From contig NZ_PXXU01000028.1 of NCBI RefSeq assembly GCF_003011925.2, positions 1-43,684 of the forward strand: 43,684 nucleotides of DNA. The letters are read 5' to 3'. Of this stretch, positions 22,086 to 31,789 are shown piece after piece (position 1 is the stretch's first letter; each line of letters starts with the position of its first letter). This stretch comes from Nitrosomonas supralitoralis (lineage in GTDB: Bacteria > Pseudomonadota > Gammaproteobacteria > Burkholderiales > Nitrosomonadaceae). The position numbers and the translations under genes are program-made. Under the pieces are notes generated by a model that was not told the DNA's origin, ran no database searches, and was given only the letters and a program-made list of their open reading frames with translations.

Positions 22086-23360
22086 TCAATTCTCATAAAC
22101 AATATGGCCATTTACCAATGTATATTTAATACTACCAGGTAGTTCCATACCCATAAAAGGCGTATTCTTCCCTTGGCTTAGAATGGCTGAGAATGTCACT
22201 TTCCAGTAACGTTCGGGATCAAAAATACAGATATCCGCTGCACTTCCGACAGACAAATGCCCAGCATCAATACCCAATATACTTGCCGGATCAGAAGTAA
22301 TCTTTGCCAAAATTTTTGGCAAAGACAAGCGCATCTCTGTTCCCCATTTTAATGTTAAAGGTAATAATAGCTCTACACCCGTAGCTCCGATCTCAGATTG
22401 ACCAAATGGCAGCAGTTTGGCGTCTTCATCTACTGGCGCATGATCGGAACAAATGGCATCAATCGTACCATTCAATAGGCCCTGCCGCAACGCGTCCCGA
22501 TCATCAAAGCCACGCAGAGGTGGCATTAAATGACAGTTGGAATCAAAGTAACCAATATCCATATCTGACAAATGCAAATGATTAATGGTTACATCACAAG
22601 TTATCGGCAAACCCTGTTGTTTGGCTGCGCGAATCATCATCAACCCTTCTGCGCTAGAAATTCGACACAGATGTACTTTAACCCCCGTTTCTTTAGCTAA
22701 TAATATAATGTTGGAAATCGCAATAGTTTCCGCACAAACTGGAATTGTGAGCAGCCCCAGACGGGTTGCAACTTCCCCATCGTGCGCGACCCCATCACCA
22801 GTCAAGCTGATTTCTTGTGGACGTAACCAAACGCTAAAATCAAATGTAGAAGCATATCGCATGGCCTGCATGAGCACCCGTAGGTTTGATAACAATCCAT
22901 CCGGTTGACCAAAAACGACACATCCAGCATCGTTCAATTCAGCCATTTCGGTCAAACGCTCACCTTTCAATCCCTGAGTAAGTGCACCAATAGGGTACAC
23001 ATGCGCTTGATTAAGGTTCTTAGCGCGATGTTTCAGCATCTCGACTAAACCTGGCTCATCTAGAGGTGGATCTGTATCCGGTGGACATGCAATGCTGGTT
23101 ACTCCGCCAGCAACCGTTGCCTTCATTTCAGATTCCAGCGTTGCTTTATATTCCAATCCCGGTTCACGTAAGCGCACAGATAAATCAACCAGACCTGGAC
23201 ATACAATTAACGATTGCGCATCTATAATACGGCTGGCTTGAAATTCAGCAGGAGCTTTACCTATTCCGACAATTTTTCCTTTAGCAATAAAAACATCTTG
23301 AACGGCATCAACACCGCTTCTTGGATCAATGAAACGCCCATTTTTTATATGAATTTTCAT
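22086..23360 (-). CDS. pyrC: Dihydroorotase-like PyrC' (probably non-catalytic)
   Basis: A 424-aa class I dihydroorotase homologue in the pyr operon. The metal-binding H-x-H of the active enzymes (after PG-x-x-D) is replaced by Ser61 and Arg63 in DLSVRLREPG. The H-x-E-D motif is replaced by RPQE near residue 180, and the H-x-S site by Arg233 in HLCRISS. DAICSDHAPVDED and PPLRG remain. This matches the inactive PyrC' of Pseudomonas, which is known to be needed to assemble the aspartate transcarbamoylase dodecamer. I infer the same scaffold role here and that a true dihydroorotase lies elsewhere. It follows pyrB by 11 nt. Confidence 0.88.
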   Translation of the reverse strand: MKIHIKNGRFIDPRSGVDAVQDVFIAKGKIVGIGKAPAEFQASRIIDAQSLIVCPGLVDLSVRLREPGLEYKATLESEMKATVAGGVTSIACPPDTDPPLDEPGLVEMLKHRAKNLNQAHVYPIGALTQGLKGERLTEMAELNDAGCVVFGQPDGLLSNLRVLMQAMRYASTFDFSVWLRPQEISLTGDGVAHDGEVATRLGLLTIPVCAETIAISNIILLAKETGVKVHLCRISSAEGLMMIRAAKQQGLPITCDVTINHLHLSDMDIGYFDSNCHLMPPLRGFDDRDALRQGLLNGTIDAICSDHAPVDEDAKLLPFGQSEIGATGVELLLPLTLKWGTEMRLSLPKILAKITSDPASILGIDAGHLSVGSAADICIFDPERYWKVTFSAILSQGKNTPFMGMELPGSIKYTLVNGHIVYEN

Positions 23361-23371
23361 GACAACAATCT

Positions 23372-24331
23372 CTAAGCCTGATTGCCTGTCAAGATTGACA
23401 TCACAGCCATGCGCACTGCGATGCCAAATGTTACCTGAGGCAAAATCACCGATTGCTTACCATCCGCAACCGCTGAATCAATCTCCACACCACGATTCAT
23501 CGGCCCAGGATGCATCACTATCGCATCGCGCCGGGCAAGGGAAAGCTTCTCCGCAGTCAACCCATAATATTTAAAATATTCTTCCGCGCTAGGCAAGTTT
23601 GCACCTTTCATTCGCTCATTCTGCAAACGCAACATCATCAATACATCAACATCTTTAAGTCCTTTTGCCATATCGTGATAAACATGCACACCGAGGCGCT
23701 CCACCATCTTGGGTAGCAAAGTTTTTGGTGCAATGACGCGAACTTCTGGCACACCTAATGTCGTTAAGGCATGAATCTGAGAACGTGCAACTCGGGAATG
23801 CAAAATATCACCGATAATGGCAACACGTAAGTTATGAAAATCATGTTTATAACGCCGTATCGTAAACATATCTAACAAAGCTTGCGTAGGGTGCGCATGG
23901 CTCCCATCCCCTGCATTGATCACATGAATACCAGATCGAACATGCTTTGCAATCAAGTGAGCAGCACCACTCTGCGCATGTCGCACAACAAACATATCTG
24001 CATTCATCGCAGAAAGATTGTCAACGGTATCCAGCAGCGCCTCACCCTTGGATTGTGCAGAAACAGCAATATTTAAATTGATGACATCAGCTGACAGGCG
24101 TTTGGCAGCAATTTCAAATGTTGTTCGAGTGCGTGTACTCGATTCAAAGAAAAGATTGAAAATCGACTTACCACGTAATAATGGAATTTTCTTGACATCC
24201 CGTTCAGTAACTCCCACGAAAGATTCCGCAGAATCCAGAATATGCAGCAGCATAGACAACGGCAAACCTTCCGTTGTCAACAAATGCTGTAGCGCCCCAT
24301 TTTCATTCAGTTGCGGATTTCTATTGATCAT
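23372..24331 (-). CDS. pyrB: Aspartate carbamoyltransferase catalytic chain
   Basis: This enzyme condenses aspartate and carbamoyl phosphate, the committed step of pyrimidine synthesis. The product is 319 aa. The carbamoyl-phosphate motif [10 protein letters not shown] is near residue 65, and the family marks [23 protein letters not shown] and [12 protein letters not shown] are intact. The partner chain is probably the inactive PyrC' just downstream. The start overlaps the pyrR stop by 4 nt (ATGA), which couples the two. Confidence 0.97.
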   Translation of the reverse strand: MINRNPQLNENGALQHLLTTEGLPLSMLLHILDSAESFVGVTERDVKKIPLLRGKSIFNLFFESSTRTRTTFEIAAKRLSADVINLNIAVSAQSKGEALLDTVDNLSAMNADMFVVRHAQSGAAHLIAKHVRSGIHVINAGDGSHAHPTQALLDMFTIRRYKHDFHNLRVAIIGDILHSRVARSQIHALTTLGVPEVRVIAPKTLLPKMVERLGVHVYHDMAKGLKDVDVLMMLRLQNERMKGANLPSAEEYFKYYGLTAEKLSLARRDAIVMHPGPMNRGVEIDSAVADGKQSVILPQVTFGIAVRMAVMSILTGNQA

Positions 24332-24834
24332 TCCGTAGAATTCTTAACATATAAATTTAAACTTAACTTCCCGCTTTCTCCCAGTTTCACTGCCAGCATT
24401 TTTTCATCGGGCAGCTCAAGTTCTATGCCAATATACTTGGCGGCGATCGGCAATTCCCGGCCACCACGATCAACTAAAGTGGCCAGGACAATCGACGCCG
24501 GCCGACCATAATCAAACAACTCGTTGATCGCTGCGCGAACAGTGCGCCCCGTGTTCAGCACATCATCCACTAATAGAATATGCGCCCCCTCCACTTCAAA
24601 AGGGATTTCTGTCGGCTTAATTTGTGTATGTAAGCCTATTTTATCGAAATCATCTCGATAAAAAGCCACGCTCAATATCCCGAGCGGTTTTGTGATTGCC
24701 AACTCCTGGTGCAAACGTTCCGCTAACCACACTCCGCCTGTACGAATACCGACGAGGGCGTAATCCTTATTAGCATCAGCTTGTATTTTTCTTGCAAGGC
24801 TATTAAAAACTTTTTCAGCGTCAGGTAATTGCAT
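24328..24834 (-). CDS. pyrR: PyrR: pyr regulator / uracil phosphoribosyltransferase
   Basis: PyrR homologues bind pyr mRNA and/or make UMP from uracil and PRPP. The product is 168 aa. The PRPP motif is in [16 protein letters not shown], and DRGGRELPI is typical of PyrR. I use the ATG at 24834; a TTG four codons upstream is also open. It overlaps the end of ruvX by 14 nt. I found no obvious PyrR-type attenuator in this tightly packed region, so whether it regulates or only salvages uracil is unknown. Confidence 0.93.
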   Translation of the reverse strand: MQLPDAEKVFNSLARKIQADANKDYALVGIRTGGVWLAERLHQELAITKPLGILSVAFYRDDFDKIGLHTQIKPTEIPFEVEGAHILLVDDVLNTGRTVRAAINELFDYGRPASIVLATLVDRGGRELPIAAKYIGIELELPDEKMLAVKLGESGKLSLNLYVKNSTE

Positions 24835-25300
24835 GCTGTTCGTCAAAGAATGATTGAAGTATTTGTTGTGCGGCTATTTGATCTAATACTGATTTTTGTT
24901 CTCTTCCAGAGACACCAGCTTCACGTAAAATAACGCTCGCTGTTTGGCTAGTATAACGCTCATCTTGCATTACGACTTGGATGTTAAAGCGTCCTGCCAA
25001 GCGCCGTGCAAAACGATGACTTAATTGAGTCAATTCATGCGCAGTTCCATCACTGTGTAATGGCAAACCCACCACTAACAATATCGGCCGCCAAGCATCG
25101 ATTAATTGAGCAATCATTACAAAACGTTTATTAGTCACTGCGCTATCAATTGTCAGAAGTGGATGCGCTATACCCAATGCGGTATTGCCAATAGCCACTC
25201 CTATTCTCTTTTTTCCAAAATCAAAGGCCAAAACAGATCCCTCAGAAAATTGCCCTATCGAATCACTTATCTGTTGCTTTTTCGAAAGATTCACAGCCAT
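24821..25300 (-). CDS. ruvX: RuvX/YqgF RNase H-fold nuclease
   Basis: YqgF-family protein, described as a putative Holliday junction resolvase; in E. coli it processes the 5' end of pre-16S rRNA. The product is 159 aa. The RNase H-like core has FDFGKKRIGVAIG near residues 25-37, VVGLPLHSDGT, and DERYTSQTA with the catalytic acid, and ends with DQIAAQQILQSF. It sits between yqgE (12-nt gap) and pyrR (overlap), an arrangement common in beta- and gammaproteobacteria. Confidence 0.95.
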   Translation of the reverse strand: MAVNLSKKQQISDSIGQFSEGSVLAFDFGKKRIGVAIGNTALGIAHPLLTIDSAVTNKRFVMIAQLIDAWRPILLVVGLPLHSDGTAHELTQLSHRFARRLAGRFNIQVVMQDERYTSQTASVILREAGVSGREQKSVLDQIAAQQILQSFFDEQHAIT

Positions 25301-25312
25301 TCGTTTTAATGT

Positions 25313-25876
25313 CTAAGCATGCCCGACTTCATTAGACAGGTTTGCATAATCATTAATCCCCAGTAATTGCATTGCGGCAGGAAGTCTTTCTTCAGAGGGA
25401 AGTTCAAATATTACATCTGCTGTAGCCGGCACAGTCAACCACGCATTTTGAGCCAACTCATGTTCAATCTGACCCGCGGCCCACCCAGCATACCCCATGG
25501 CAATTAGAACTTGATTAGGTCCTTCAGCATTTGCTATGGCCTTTAAGATATCCATCGACGTGGTTAAACCAATCTCTTGATTAACACTCAATGTTGATTG
25601 CCAATTACCTACAGGGCGATGCAAAACAAATCCGCAATCCAATTGCACAGGCCCGCCAAATAACACCGGAGTCGACTCAGCAAGAGAATCTGCTGCAGAA
25701 ATACTTAACTGCCTAAGAAGACTGAACAATGTCATATCTGTTGGTCGATTAATGACAATTCCCAACGCTCCTTGCTCACTATGCTCGCAAACATATGTCA
25801 ACGTTTTAGAAAATATTGAATCCACCATTGCTGGCATAGCAATTAAGAAATGATGCGTTAAATTAACATTTTTCAT
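25313..25876 (-). CDS. YqgE/AlgH family protein (UPF0301)
   Basis: The product is 187 aa. The marks are [27 protein letters not shown] at the start (split here only by length), then [27 protein letters not shown] and [14 protein letters not shown]. These are characteristic of UPF0301, a conserved family of unknown function; AlgH was once linked to alginate control. It is the first gene of the yqgE-ruvX-pyrR-pyrB-pyrC' run, with 79 nt to coq7 upstream. Confidence 0.94.
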   Translation of the reverse strand: MKNVNLTHHFLIAMPAMVDSIFSKTLTYVCEHSEQGALGIVINRPTDMTLFSLLRQLSISAADSLAESTPVLFGGPVQLDCGFVLHRPVGNWQSTLSVNQEIGLTTSMDILKAIANAEGPNQVLIAMGYAGWAAGQIEHELAQNAWLTVPATADVIFELPSEERLPAAMQLLGINDYANLSNEVGHA

Positions 25877-25955
25877 AGTGGAAACTTTAGTTGCTCAACT
25901 CGTTATGACTCTGATTTCTTACTTGTCGTATAAAAATTATTGAAAAACTTTCCGC

Positions 25956-26582
25956 TTAAATCCAGTATGCTGTTTGAGTCATTACTTTTGACCCTAGCTT
26001 CATTGTAAACTTTACCGGTAGAGGCAGCTCTACTCCCCCATGCGACAATGCCATTGTTGCATGACTGGTTTCATCAATTTTCATTTGTGTCACAATAGCA
26101 CGACTTCTTTCGTCATTATCGGGCAATCGCTGCAAATGCCTGGATAAATGCTCTCCCACTTGTTGCTCTGTTTCAGCAAGAAACCCAAGATTCCATTTAT
26201 CTCCCAGCATTCCCGCGAACATTCCTATAGCAAAAGAACCCCCATACCAAAGAGGATTAAGTACGCTTTTGCGGCCACCCAGTTCAGCAATACGACGCTC
26301 TGTCCATGCCAAATGTTCTGTTTCTTCACGAGCGGCCTGCATTAGCGTTTGCTGCACCGCCTCATTACGCGCAGTTAATCCTTGTCCTTGATACAAGGCT
26401 TGCGCGCACACTTCGCCCACATGATTCACACGCATCAATGCACTCGACAATCTTTTCTCAACGTCAGTCAATGCTGCCTCAGGCAACTCCCCACCTGGAA
26501 CCGGGCGTACAGTCTGTGCTGGCGCTAGCAAAGTACGTAAAGCACTATCAAAACCAATAATAAGCTTATCAATATTAATCAT
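25956..26582 (-). CDS. coq7: 2-nonaprenyl-3-methyl-6-methoxy-1,4-benzoquinol hydroxylase Coq7
   Basis: Coq7 is a diiron monooxygenase that adds the last hydroxyl in ubiquinone synthesis and is membrane-associated. The product is 208 aa. The ferritin-like iron ligands are visible: E in [23 protein letters not shown] (E-x-x-H), E in ETEQQVGEH and E-T-S-H in DETSHATMA. The bacterial N-terminal extension [20 protein letters not shown] is present. The ATG at 26582 gives the usual [12 protein letters not shown] start; the ribosome-binding site is weak. It agrees with a ubiquinone-using aerobic chain. Confidence 0.95.
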   Translation of the reverse strand: MINIDKLIIGFDSALRTLLAPAQTVRPVPGGELPEAALTDVEKRLSSALMRVNHVGEVCAQALYQGQGLTARNEAVQQTLMQAAREETEHLAWTERRIAELGGRKSVLNPLWYGGSFAIGMFAGMLGDKWNLGFLAETEQQVGEHLSRHLQRLPDNDERSRAIVTQMKIDETSHATMALSHGGVELPLPVKFTMKLGSKVMTQTAYWI

Positions 26583-26680
26583 TATTTCACATCTCAATTA
26601 AAAACCATGACCATAAGCATCATACTAAGATTCCCATACAAATCATAATTCCAATCTATCTGAATATATTAGATCTGTTT

Positions 26681-27991
26681 TCATTTTAATTCCAAACCCA
26701 TTTGTCTTGCCAGCAATGTGACCGGATGAATCACTTCTATTTGCATCCCTTCTTCATACATTCTATTAGAAAAATGCATAGCGCAACCAATATTTGAGGT
26801 AACCAGAAATTTGACCCCACTTGCTTTAAGCGCCAATATCTTGTCATTCAGCAGCAAATTAGCAATATCAGGCTGATCCAGGAAATACGTTCCCGCAGCA
26901 CCGCAGCATTGGTTATTACCGGGCAATGGCACTGCTTGCACCCCTGGGATAAGTTCTATGAGTCTATAACTATAAGCTTGACCGCGTAATACATTGCGCT
27001 GACTGCATGGCTCATGCACTAGAATTCTTTCCGACAATGCCGCTAGTTTTATATCTTCCCATTTCCCATTGGCGATCAAAAATTGGCTAACGTCTGCAAC
27101 CTGCGTTCGATCATCAGTCACTCCGAATTCAAGCAATTGCACGCCACATCCTGACGCTGTGCTGATAATCGTATCAATATTACATCTCGAAAAAGCAGAT
27201 TTATTCTGACGCGACAGTGCCGCAGCATCCTTTATCGCCCCATCATGCTGGTATATAGCACCACAACATGCCTGGCCCGATGGAATATGTACCGTATATC
27301 CCAAGCGATTCAACACATAAATACTTGAATTTAATGTTGCAACATCTGTTAACCGCGCAACACAACCCAAGAACAATCCAACTTCGCCACGCTTTTTGCC
27401 TACTGCAGGATAAATTTCTTTCCAAAAATTACTCTCGCCATCTTTTCCATCAATTAATTCCACATAAGGAAATTTAATCCGCGGAAGCTGCGCGACAAAC
27501 CTCAGAACTTCATTTTCACCTAAATAGGTTGACTTCTTCATCCAGCGCAACCAACCTTTTTTTTGCACAAAATTAAATAGTCCACGCATTTGATCCAGTC
27601 GCGCTGGTTGAGCAAGTAAATATCTTTTTAACAAACTTAGCACAAAAAACTTTCGCGGTAATTCAGCGGGTTTTGGTAGTTCAGCAATCAATGCACGTGT
27701 GTTATCAATCAAGTCTCCATAAGCCACATTATTAGGACAAACGACTTCGCAAGCCCTGCAAGTTAAACAACGATCCATATGCTGGATGAGCCGCGCATTC
27801 AATGGTATTCGCCCATTAACAAACCCATTCATCAAATTAATACGTCCTCGCGGAGAGTCCGCTTCGGACTTCAACAGGCGATAAGTGGGACAATGCGGCA
27901 AACACAAACCACATGAAACGCATTGATTCGATTCATGGTTAATAAAATCCTTCGAAGATATTGAATGCAAATTCAATTTATCAACCCCCAA
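26681..27991 (-). CDS. glcF: Glycolate oxidase iron-sulfur subunit GlcF
   Basis: GlcF carries electrons from the GlcD/GlcE flavoprotein during oxidation of glycolate to glyoxylate. The product is 436 aa. There are two ferredoxin-type clusters: Cys24, 27, 30, 34 (CVSCGLCLPHCP) and Cys75, 78, 81, 85 (CLTCRACEVVCP). Two CCG domains follow (GQACCGAIYQHDG and NQCCGAAGTYFLDQP). GlcD and GlcE are not next to it here. The start is uncertain: TTG 27991 is the most upstream option before an in-frame stop, but a TTG at 27976 has GGGGG 8 nt upstream. In autotrophs this pathway recycles phosphoglycolate made by RuBisCO; that link is inference. Confidence 0.92.
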   Translation of the reverse strand: MGVDKLNLHSISSKDFINHESNQCVSCGLCLPHCPTYRLLKSEADSPRGRINLMNGFVNGRIPLNARLIQHMDRCLTCRACEVVCPNNVAYGDLIDNTRALIAELPKPAELPRKFFVLSLLKRYLLAQPARLDQMRGLFNFVQKKGWLRWMKKSTYLGENEVLRFVAQLPRIKFPYVELIDGKDGESNFWKEIYPAVGKKRGEVGLFLGCVARLTDVATLNSSIYVLNRLGYTVHIPSGQACCGAIYQHDGAIKDAAALSRQNKSAFSRCNIDTIISTASGCGVQLLEFGVTDDRTQVADVSQFLIANGKWEDIKLAALSERILVHEPCSQRNVLRGQAYSYRLIELIPGVQAVPLPGNNQCCGAAGTYFLDQPDIANLLLNDKILALKASGVKFLVTSNIGCAMHFSNRMYEEGMQIEVIHPVTLLARQMGLELK

Positions 27992-28191
27992 GATTCGGTT
28001 CTAACAATACCACTCTTTTCTAATATCAGAAGTCATCAGTTTCAACAAATATGATTATATTATCACTTGTCACGTTCATTAAATTTAATGTAAAATCAAA
28101 AGTTATCTGAATACTCAGGCACCGTGTTATTACAAAGTTAACATTAATTAGTTTAGTTATAATTATTAAAGGCATAGGCAGACATACAAAT

Positions 28192-28458
28192 ATGGTCATT
28201 ATAAGATTAGCGAGAGGGGGTGCGAAAAAACGCCCCTTTTTTAACATGGTTGTAGCAAATTCCCTTGATGCACGCGATGGTCGATTCATAGAACGCGTCG
28301 GTTTTTACAATCCGAGGGCAACAGGTGGTGAAGAAGCGCTGAGAGTTCAATTGGAGCGCGTTTCTTATTGGCAATCCGAAGGCGCTCAATTGTCATCAAC
28401 TGTAGCTCGGTTAATCAAACAATTTGTATCTCAAAAAGAAATATCAGCAAACAATTAA
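28192..28458 (+). CDS. rpsP: 30S ribosomal protein bS16
   Basis: An 88-aa small-subunit protein that helps 16S assembly. It starts [24 protein letters not shown] and contains [13 protein letters not shown], both diagnostic. It opens the rpsP-rimM-trmD-rplS operon, whose order is kept in most proteobacteria. A TATAAT at 28158-28163 lies 29 nt upstream of the start codon and could be the -10, but I see no good -35. The upstream 200 nt are shared with the divergent glcF. Confidence 0.97.
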   Translation: MVIIRLARGGAKKRPFFNMVVANSLDARDGRFIERVGFYNPRATGGEEALRVQLERVSYWQSEGAQLSSTVARLIKQFVSQKEISANN

Positions 28459-28482
28459 AGTAGCCAAACCACAATTGCACGT

Positions 28483-28995
28483 ATGATAATAATGGGTCAT
28501 ATCCTTGGTCCATTTGGGATTTATGGCTGGATTAAAATTAATCCCTATACAGAACAGCTAGATGGATTAATGAAATATTCGCATTGGTGGCTAGGCAACG
28601 AAGATACTGAATGGAAAAAAGTGCAAGTAGTTAATTGCCGTATATACGGTACCACCTTATTAGCTAAATTAAAAGAATACGCTGACCGCACGCAAGCCTC
28701 TAGACTCAAAGGAATACAAATAGCAATCCCACGTGATTGGTTACCCGAGTTACCAGAGGACGGGGGGAATGGTTATTATTGGGCTGATTTAATCAACGCT
28801 AAGGTGATTAATTTAAAAGGAGATGATCTAGGTACAGTTGTTGGTTTATTCGAAACAGGTGCAAACGATGTTTTGCGAATAATAAGAACGGATAGCGAGA
28901 AAAAAGAAATACTCATACCTTGCATTTCGCAGTATGTCGTGAAAGTCGATTTGAAACATGCCCAGATCATAGTTGACTGGGATTGGGATTATTAA
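28483..28995 (+). CDS. rimM: Ribosome maturation factor RimM
   Basis: RimM binds ribosomal protein S19 and assists maturation of the 30S head. The product is 170 aa. It starts [19 protein letters not shown], the conserved RimM start, and has [10 protein letters not shown], which leads into the PRC-barrel domain with [16 protein letters not shown] and LIPCISQYV. It is 24 nt after rpsP and just ahead of trmD. Confidence 0.96.
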   Translation: MIIMGHILGPFGIYGWIKINPYTEQLDGLMKYSHWWLGNEDTEWKKVQVVNCRIYGTTLLAKLKEYADRTQASRLKGIQIAIPRDWLPELPEDGGNGYYWADLINAKVINLKGDDLGTVVGLFETGANDVLRIIRTDSEKKEILIPCISQYVVKVDLKHAQIIVDWDWDY

Positions 28996-29005
28996 GGTAC
29001 CAGCC

Positions 29006-29776
29006 ATGTCTTTTGAGTGCGATGTCATCACATTGTTTCCAGAAATGTTCGATGCCATTACACAATATGGCATAACAGGCAAAGCAAATAGAAACCGTAT
29101 TTTCAATCTTAATACATGGAATCCGCGCAACTTTGCCAACGACCATTATCGTACAGTGGATGACAACTCGTATGGTGGTGGTCCAGGAATGGTCATGATG
29201 GCTCAACCCTTGGATGACGCCATCAATCAGGCGAGGGCAAGACAAACTGGTGCAGGCATTAATAAACCGACAGTTGTTTACCTAACACCCCAAGGGAATC
29301 GGCTTGATCATGAAATAGCCACACAACTGAGCAAGCTGCCGGGATTAATATTGCTCTGTGGACGCTATGAGGGTATCGATGAACGTTTAATTAATCGCCA
29401 AGTAGATGTAGAAATTTCTATTGGTGATTATGTTGTTTCTGGCGGAGAATTAGCCGCAATGGTACTAATAGATTGTATTGTAAGACAAATTCCTGGGGCA
29501 TTAGGTGATCCGGAATCAGCTAACCAAGATTCATTTGTTGATGGTTTGTTGGATTACCCGCATTATACCCGCCCAGAAATTTACAAAGACAGTCATGTAC
29601 CCGAAATACTGATGTCAGGAAATCATGCGCATATTCGTCGCTGGCGCTTGCAACAAGCACTTGGCAGAACATGGTTAAAAAGACCCGATTTATTTAATTT
29701 AAAATTTGCTCATGGCATGACATTAGAAGAAGAAAAGCTTTTAGAAGAATTTAAACAATCCTGCAAATCCAGGTAG
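29006..29776 (+). CDS. trmD: tRNA (guanine-N1)-methyltransferase TrmD
   Basis: TrmD puts m1G at position 37 of tRNAs to prevent +1 frameshifting. The product is 256 aa, a SPOUT knot enzyme. The start [16 protein letters not shown] is typical. The AdoMet-binding knot holds [11 protein letters not shown] and [11 protein letters not shown], and the catalytic region has [11 protein letters not shown] chose the ATG at 29006, with AAGG 9 nt upstream. An alternative start inside rimM (28973) would add 11 residues. It is needed by all cells and follows rimM closely. Confidence 0.97.
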   Translation: MSFECDVITLFPEMFDAITQYGITGKANRNRIFNLNTWNPRNFANDHYRTVDDNSYGGGPGMVMMAQPLDDAINQARARQTGAGINKPTVVYLTPQGNRLDHEIATQLSKLPGLILLCGRYEGIDERLINRQVDVEISIGDYVVSGGELAAMVLIDCIVRQIPGALGDPESANQDSFVDGLLDYPHYTRPEIYKDSHVPEILMSGNHAHIRRWRLQQALGRTWLKRPDLFNLKFAHGMTLEEEKLLEEFKQSCKSR

Positions 29777-29798
29777 ATTCGGCCAATAGGAGAATGAT

Positions 29799-30221
29799 AT
29801 GAACTTGATTGAACAATTAGAAGCAGAAGAAATAAAACGTATGAACAAAAATGTGCCCGACTTCTCTCCTGGAGATACCATTATTGTCAACGTCAATGTT
29901 GTTGAAGGAGACCGTAAACGTGCACAGGCCTATGAAGGTGTTGTAATAGCCAAACGAAATCGCGGGCTAAATTCAGCGTTCACTGTTCGTAAAATTTCAA
30001 GCGGTGAAGGCGTAGAACGAACCTTTCAAACCTATTCCCCACTGATAGCAAGCATTGAAATTAAACGCCGAGGTGCAGTTTGCCGCGCAAAACTTTATTA
30101 CCTCAGGGATCGCTCTGGAAAATCAGCTCGTATTCGTGAGAAGCTCCCTGCCCGTATTGGCAGCAACAAAAAAATAACACAACCAGAACAATCAGAGCAA
30201 GAATCGATTACCACAGAATAA
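29799..30221 (+). CDS. rplS: 50S ribosomal protein bL19
   Basis: A 140-aa protein at the subunit interface. The marks are [50 protein letters not shown] and [17 protein letters not shown] strong AGGAG precedes the ATG. It ends the ribosomal operon. The C terminus carries a charged tail ([13 protein letters not shown]) longer than the minimal family. No clear terminator is seen before the convergent arsC-like gene. Confidence 0.97.
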   Translation: MNLIEQLEAEEIKRMNKNVPDFSPGDTIIVNVNVVEGDRKRAQAYEGVVIAKRNRGLNSAFTVRKISSGEGVERTFQTYSPLIASIEIKRRGAVCRAKLYYLRDRSGKSARIREKLPARIGSNKKITQPEQSEQESITTE

Positions 30222-30342
30222 TCTGAGATAAGATAAGATAATGCAATTTTAGCGATCAATCAGAAATCGAACCGTAATATGTACATTAAGCTATATCAAT
30301 ATATCGGGATAGAAATTCTAAGATAAGATTCAAATCCTATAT

Positions 30343-30687
30343 TTATTTAAGAAAATCTATAACAGCCTCTGGCGGGCGGCATAGCTTTGCTTTGTCGCCG
30401 CGCATAACAATTGGACGTTGTATCAAATCTGGATTTTCCACCATCGCTTTGATAATTTCATCATCTGATGATGCGCTTAAGTACTGCGCAGCAGGTTCAT
30501 GTTGGCGGAGGATATCACGTACTGGTAAATTAAGTTTTTTGATCAACTCCCGCAACTCATCTACCGTTATCGGCGTTTTATAATAATCAATCGATTCAAA
30601 TTCTTCACCACTTTCATTAAGTAAAGATATTGTCTCCCTGCATTTACTACAAGTAGGTTTTTGATAAACAACTATCTTATCGGTCAT
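30343..30687 (-). CDS. arsC: ArsC-family protein (arsenate reductase/Spx-like)
   Basis: A 114-aa thioredoxin-fold protein. The N-terminal redox motif is KPTCSKCRE, a C-x-x-C rather than the single cysteine of the E. coli ArsC C-x-x-x-R pattern. The C-terminal region has NPDLIQRPIVMRGDKAKLCRPP, in which the RPI-x-V stretch is typical of the glutaredoxin-dependent ArsC group and of YfgD. The ATG at 30687 is favoured over an upstream in-frame start because GGAAA lies 6 nt upstream. No other ars gene is near, so an arsenate role is not supported by context; it could be a general thiol oxidoreductase. Confidence 0.82.
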   Translation of the reverse strand: MTDKIVVYQKPTCSKCRETISLLNESGEEFESIDYYKTPITVDELRELIKKLNLPVRDILRQHEPAAQYLSASSDDEIIKAMVENPDLIQRPIVMRGDKAKLCRPPEAVIDFLK

Positions 30688-30751
30688 ACCATTTCCATTG
30701 CTACAACTGGGCAACAAAAGACATAATTTTCAAATACAGCATCTCTTTGTT

Positions 30752-31267
30752 TCATTTCACGCCGCACTCAGCTGAAATTGCTTTATGGGCAGCAGTTGAA
30801 CCACTAAGTCCAAATGTATCCGTTGTTTCCGTTCCACGTGCTGATGCCCCCTTAACGATCAATGAATTTCCACGCTTGATAGCATCCGTGATTTTATTGT
30901 CGGTCGCTTCGTCTGGAGCCCAAGCAGAATCATCCTGAGTAAAAAGCCGGAAATTCTGATTATTTACAGCAACTGTTACTTCCCTCCCGGATTTATATGG
31001 GTAACCAGCAATATAGCTAAAAACATTTTTACTTTTCTCGGCAGGACGATGCGTAATCAGAGCAAAAACATCACCTCGCTTGGTGTAATTTCCCTCCGAT
31101 TTTTTGGGCTGGCTCACCATATAGCAAACTTTGCTATTGTTCTCCATAAACGTATAGGCTGTCCAATCTCCATGTTGCCCAATGAGCTTCGGCTCAGCGG
31201 CTTGAACTGAATTACATAAGGTAATAATCATACCCATAATTACCAATTTGCTAAATTTCTGCTTCAT
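30752..31267 (-). CDS. Invasion-associated locus B (IalB)-like exported protein
   Basis: A 171-aa protein with a signal peptide (MKQKFSKLVIMGMIITLCNSVQA, split here) and a mature part starting at AEPKLIGQHGDWTAYTF. The pattern W-x-x-Y/C followed by SKVCYMVSQP and a closing cysteine (SAECGVK) is that of the IalB family. Those are periplasmic or outer-membrane-facing proteins named from Bartonella but widespread in free-living proteobacteria. The function is unknown here. AAGG lies 8 nt before the ATG at 31267. Confidence 0.78.
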   Translation of the reverse strand: MKQKFSKLVIMGMIITLCNSVQAAEPKLIGQHGDWTAYTFMENNSKVCYMVSQPKKSEGNYTKRGDVFALITHRPAEKSKNVFSYIAGYPYKSGREVTVAVNNQNFRLFTQDDSAWAPDEATDNKITDAIKRGNSLIVKGASARGTETTDTFGLSGSTAAHKAISAECGVK

Positions 31268-31365
31268 TTTGAGAACCTTGAAAATTATATTCATTACGAT
31301 TTTGATTAATCAAGGTCTAGATATGAAACATTTCAACACTAGACCCCTCATCATCAGAAAAATTC

Positions 31366-31620
31366 TTAGCACCCTTCCATCTTGTAAATATAAAACCCAT
31401 TTTTATTGATCTCATCAATAACATTATCGGGTGCACTTTGGCTATGGCAAAAACTACATTCCCGACTGGTAACAACTGCGTTTTCCTCACCAATCGATGC
31501 TAGCCATTGTTTTGCATATTCAACAGCTTTCTGATCATCCTTCACCGCCGTAAATACATCAAAGTGCATCGTATGACCATCGTTCGCCTTAACATAAGTA
31601 TCATAAACATGAATTTGCAT
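31366..31620 (-). CDS. DUF2024 family protein
   Basis: An 84-aa soluble protein. The start MQIHVYDTYVKANDGHTMHFDVFT and the pattern E-C-x-F-C-H-S (RECSFCHSQSA) match the DUF2024 family, which has no known function. Two close cysteines and a histidine could bind a metal or form a disulfide. AAGGAA precedes the ATG. It stands alone, with gaps of about 100-170 nt on both sides. Confidence 0.8.
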   Translation of the reverse strand: MQIHVYDTYVKANDGHTMHFDVFTAVKDDQKAVEYAKQWLASIGEENAVVTSRECSFCHSQSAPDNVIDEINKNGFYIYKMEGC

Positions 31621-31789
31621 ATTAATTTCCTTAAAAAAACAGATATTCTAAAGCCCTAAGGATGCAGCAACTATAAGCCCTACTCCTCACTACCCACATA
31701 ATAACTATACCAATTTATCGACTAAACTGCCATGAGAAATGCACAACGATTCAATTCTGACAGGATTCGTTACATGCAGCAAAAGCACA

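Noticed and set aside
24328..25876. PyrR-type attenuator in the pyr operon
   Set aside because: The genes overlap or are almost touching, and I found no terminator/antiterminator pair.
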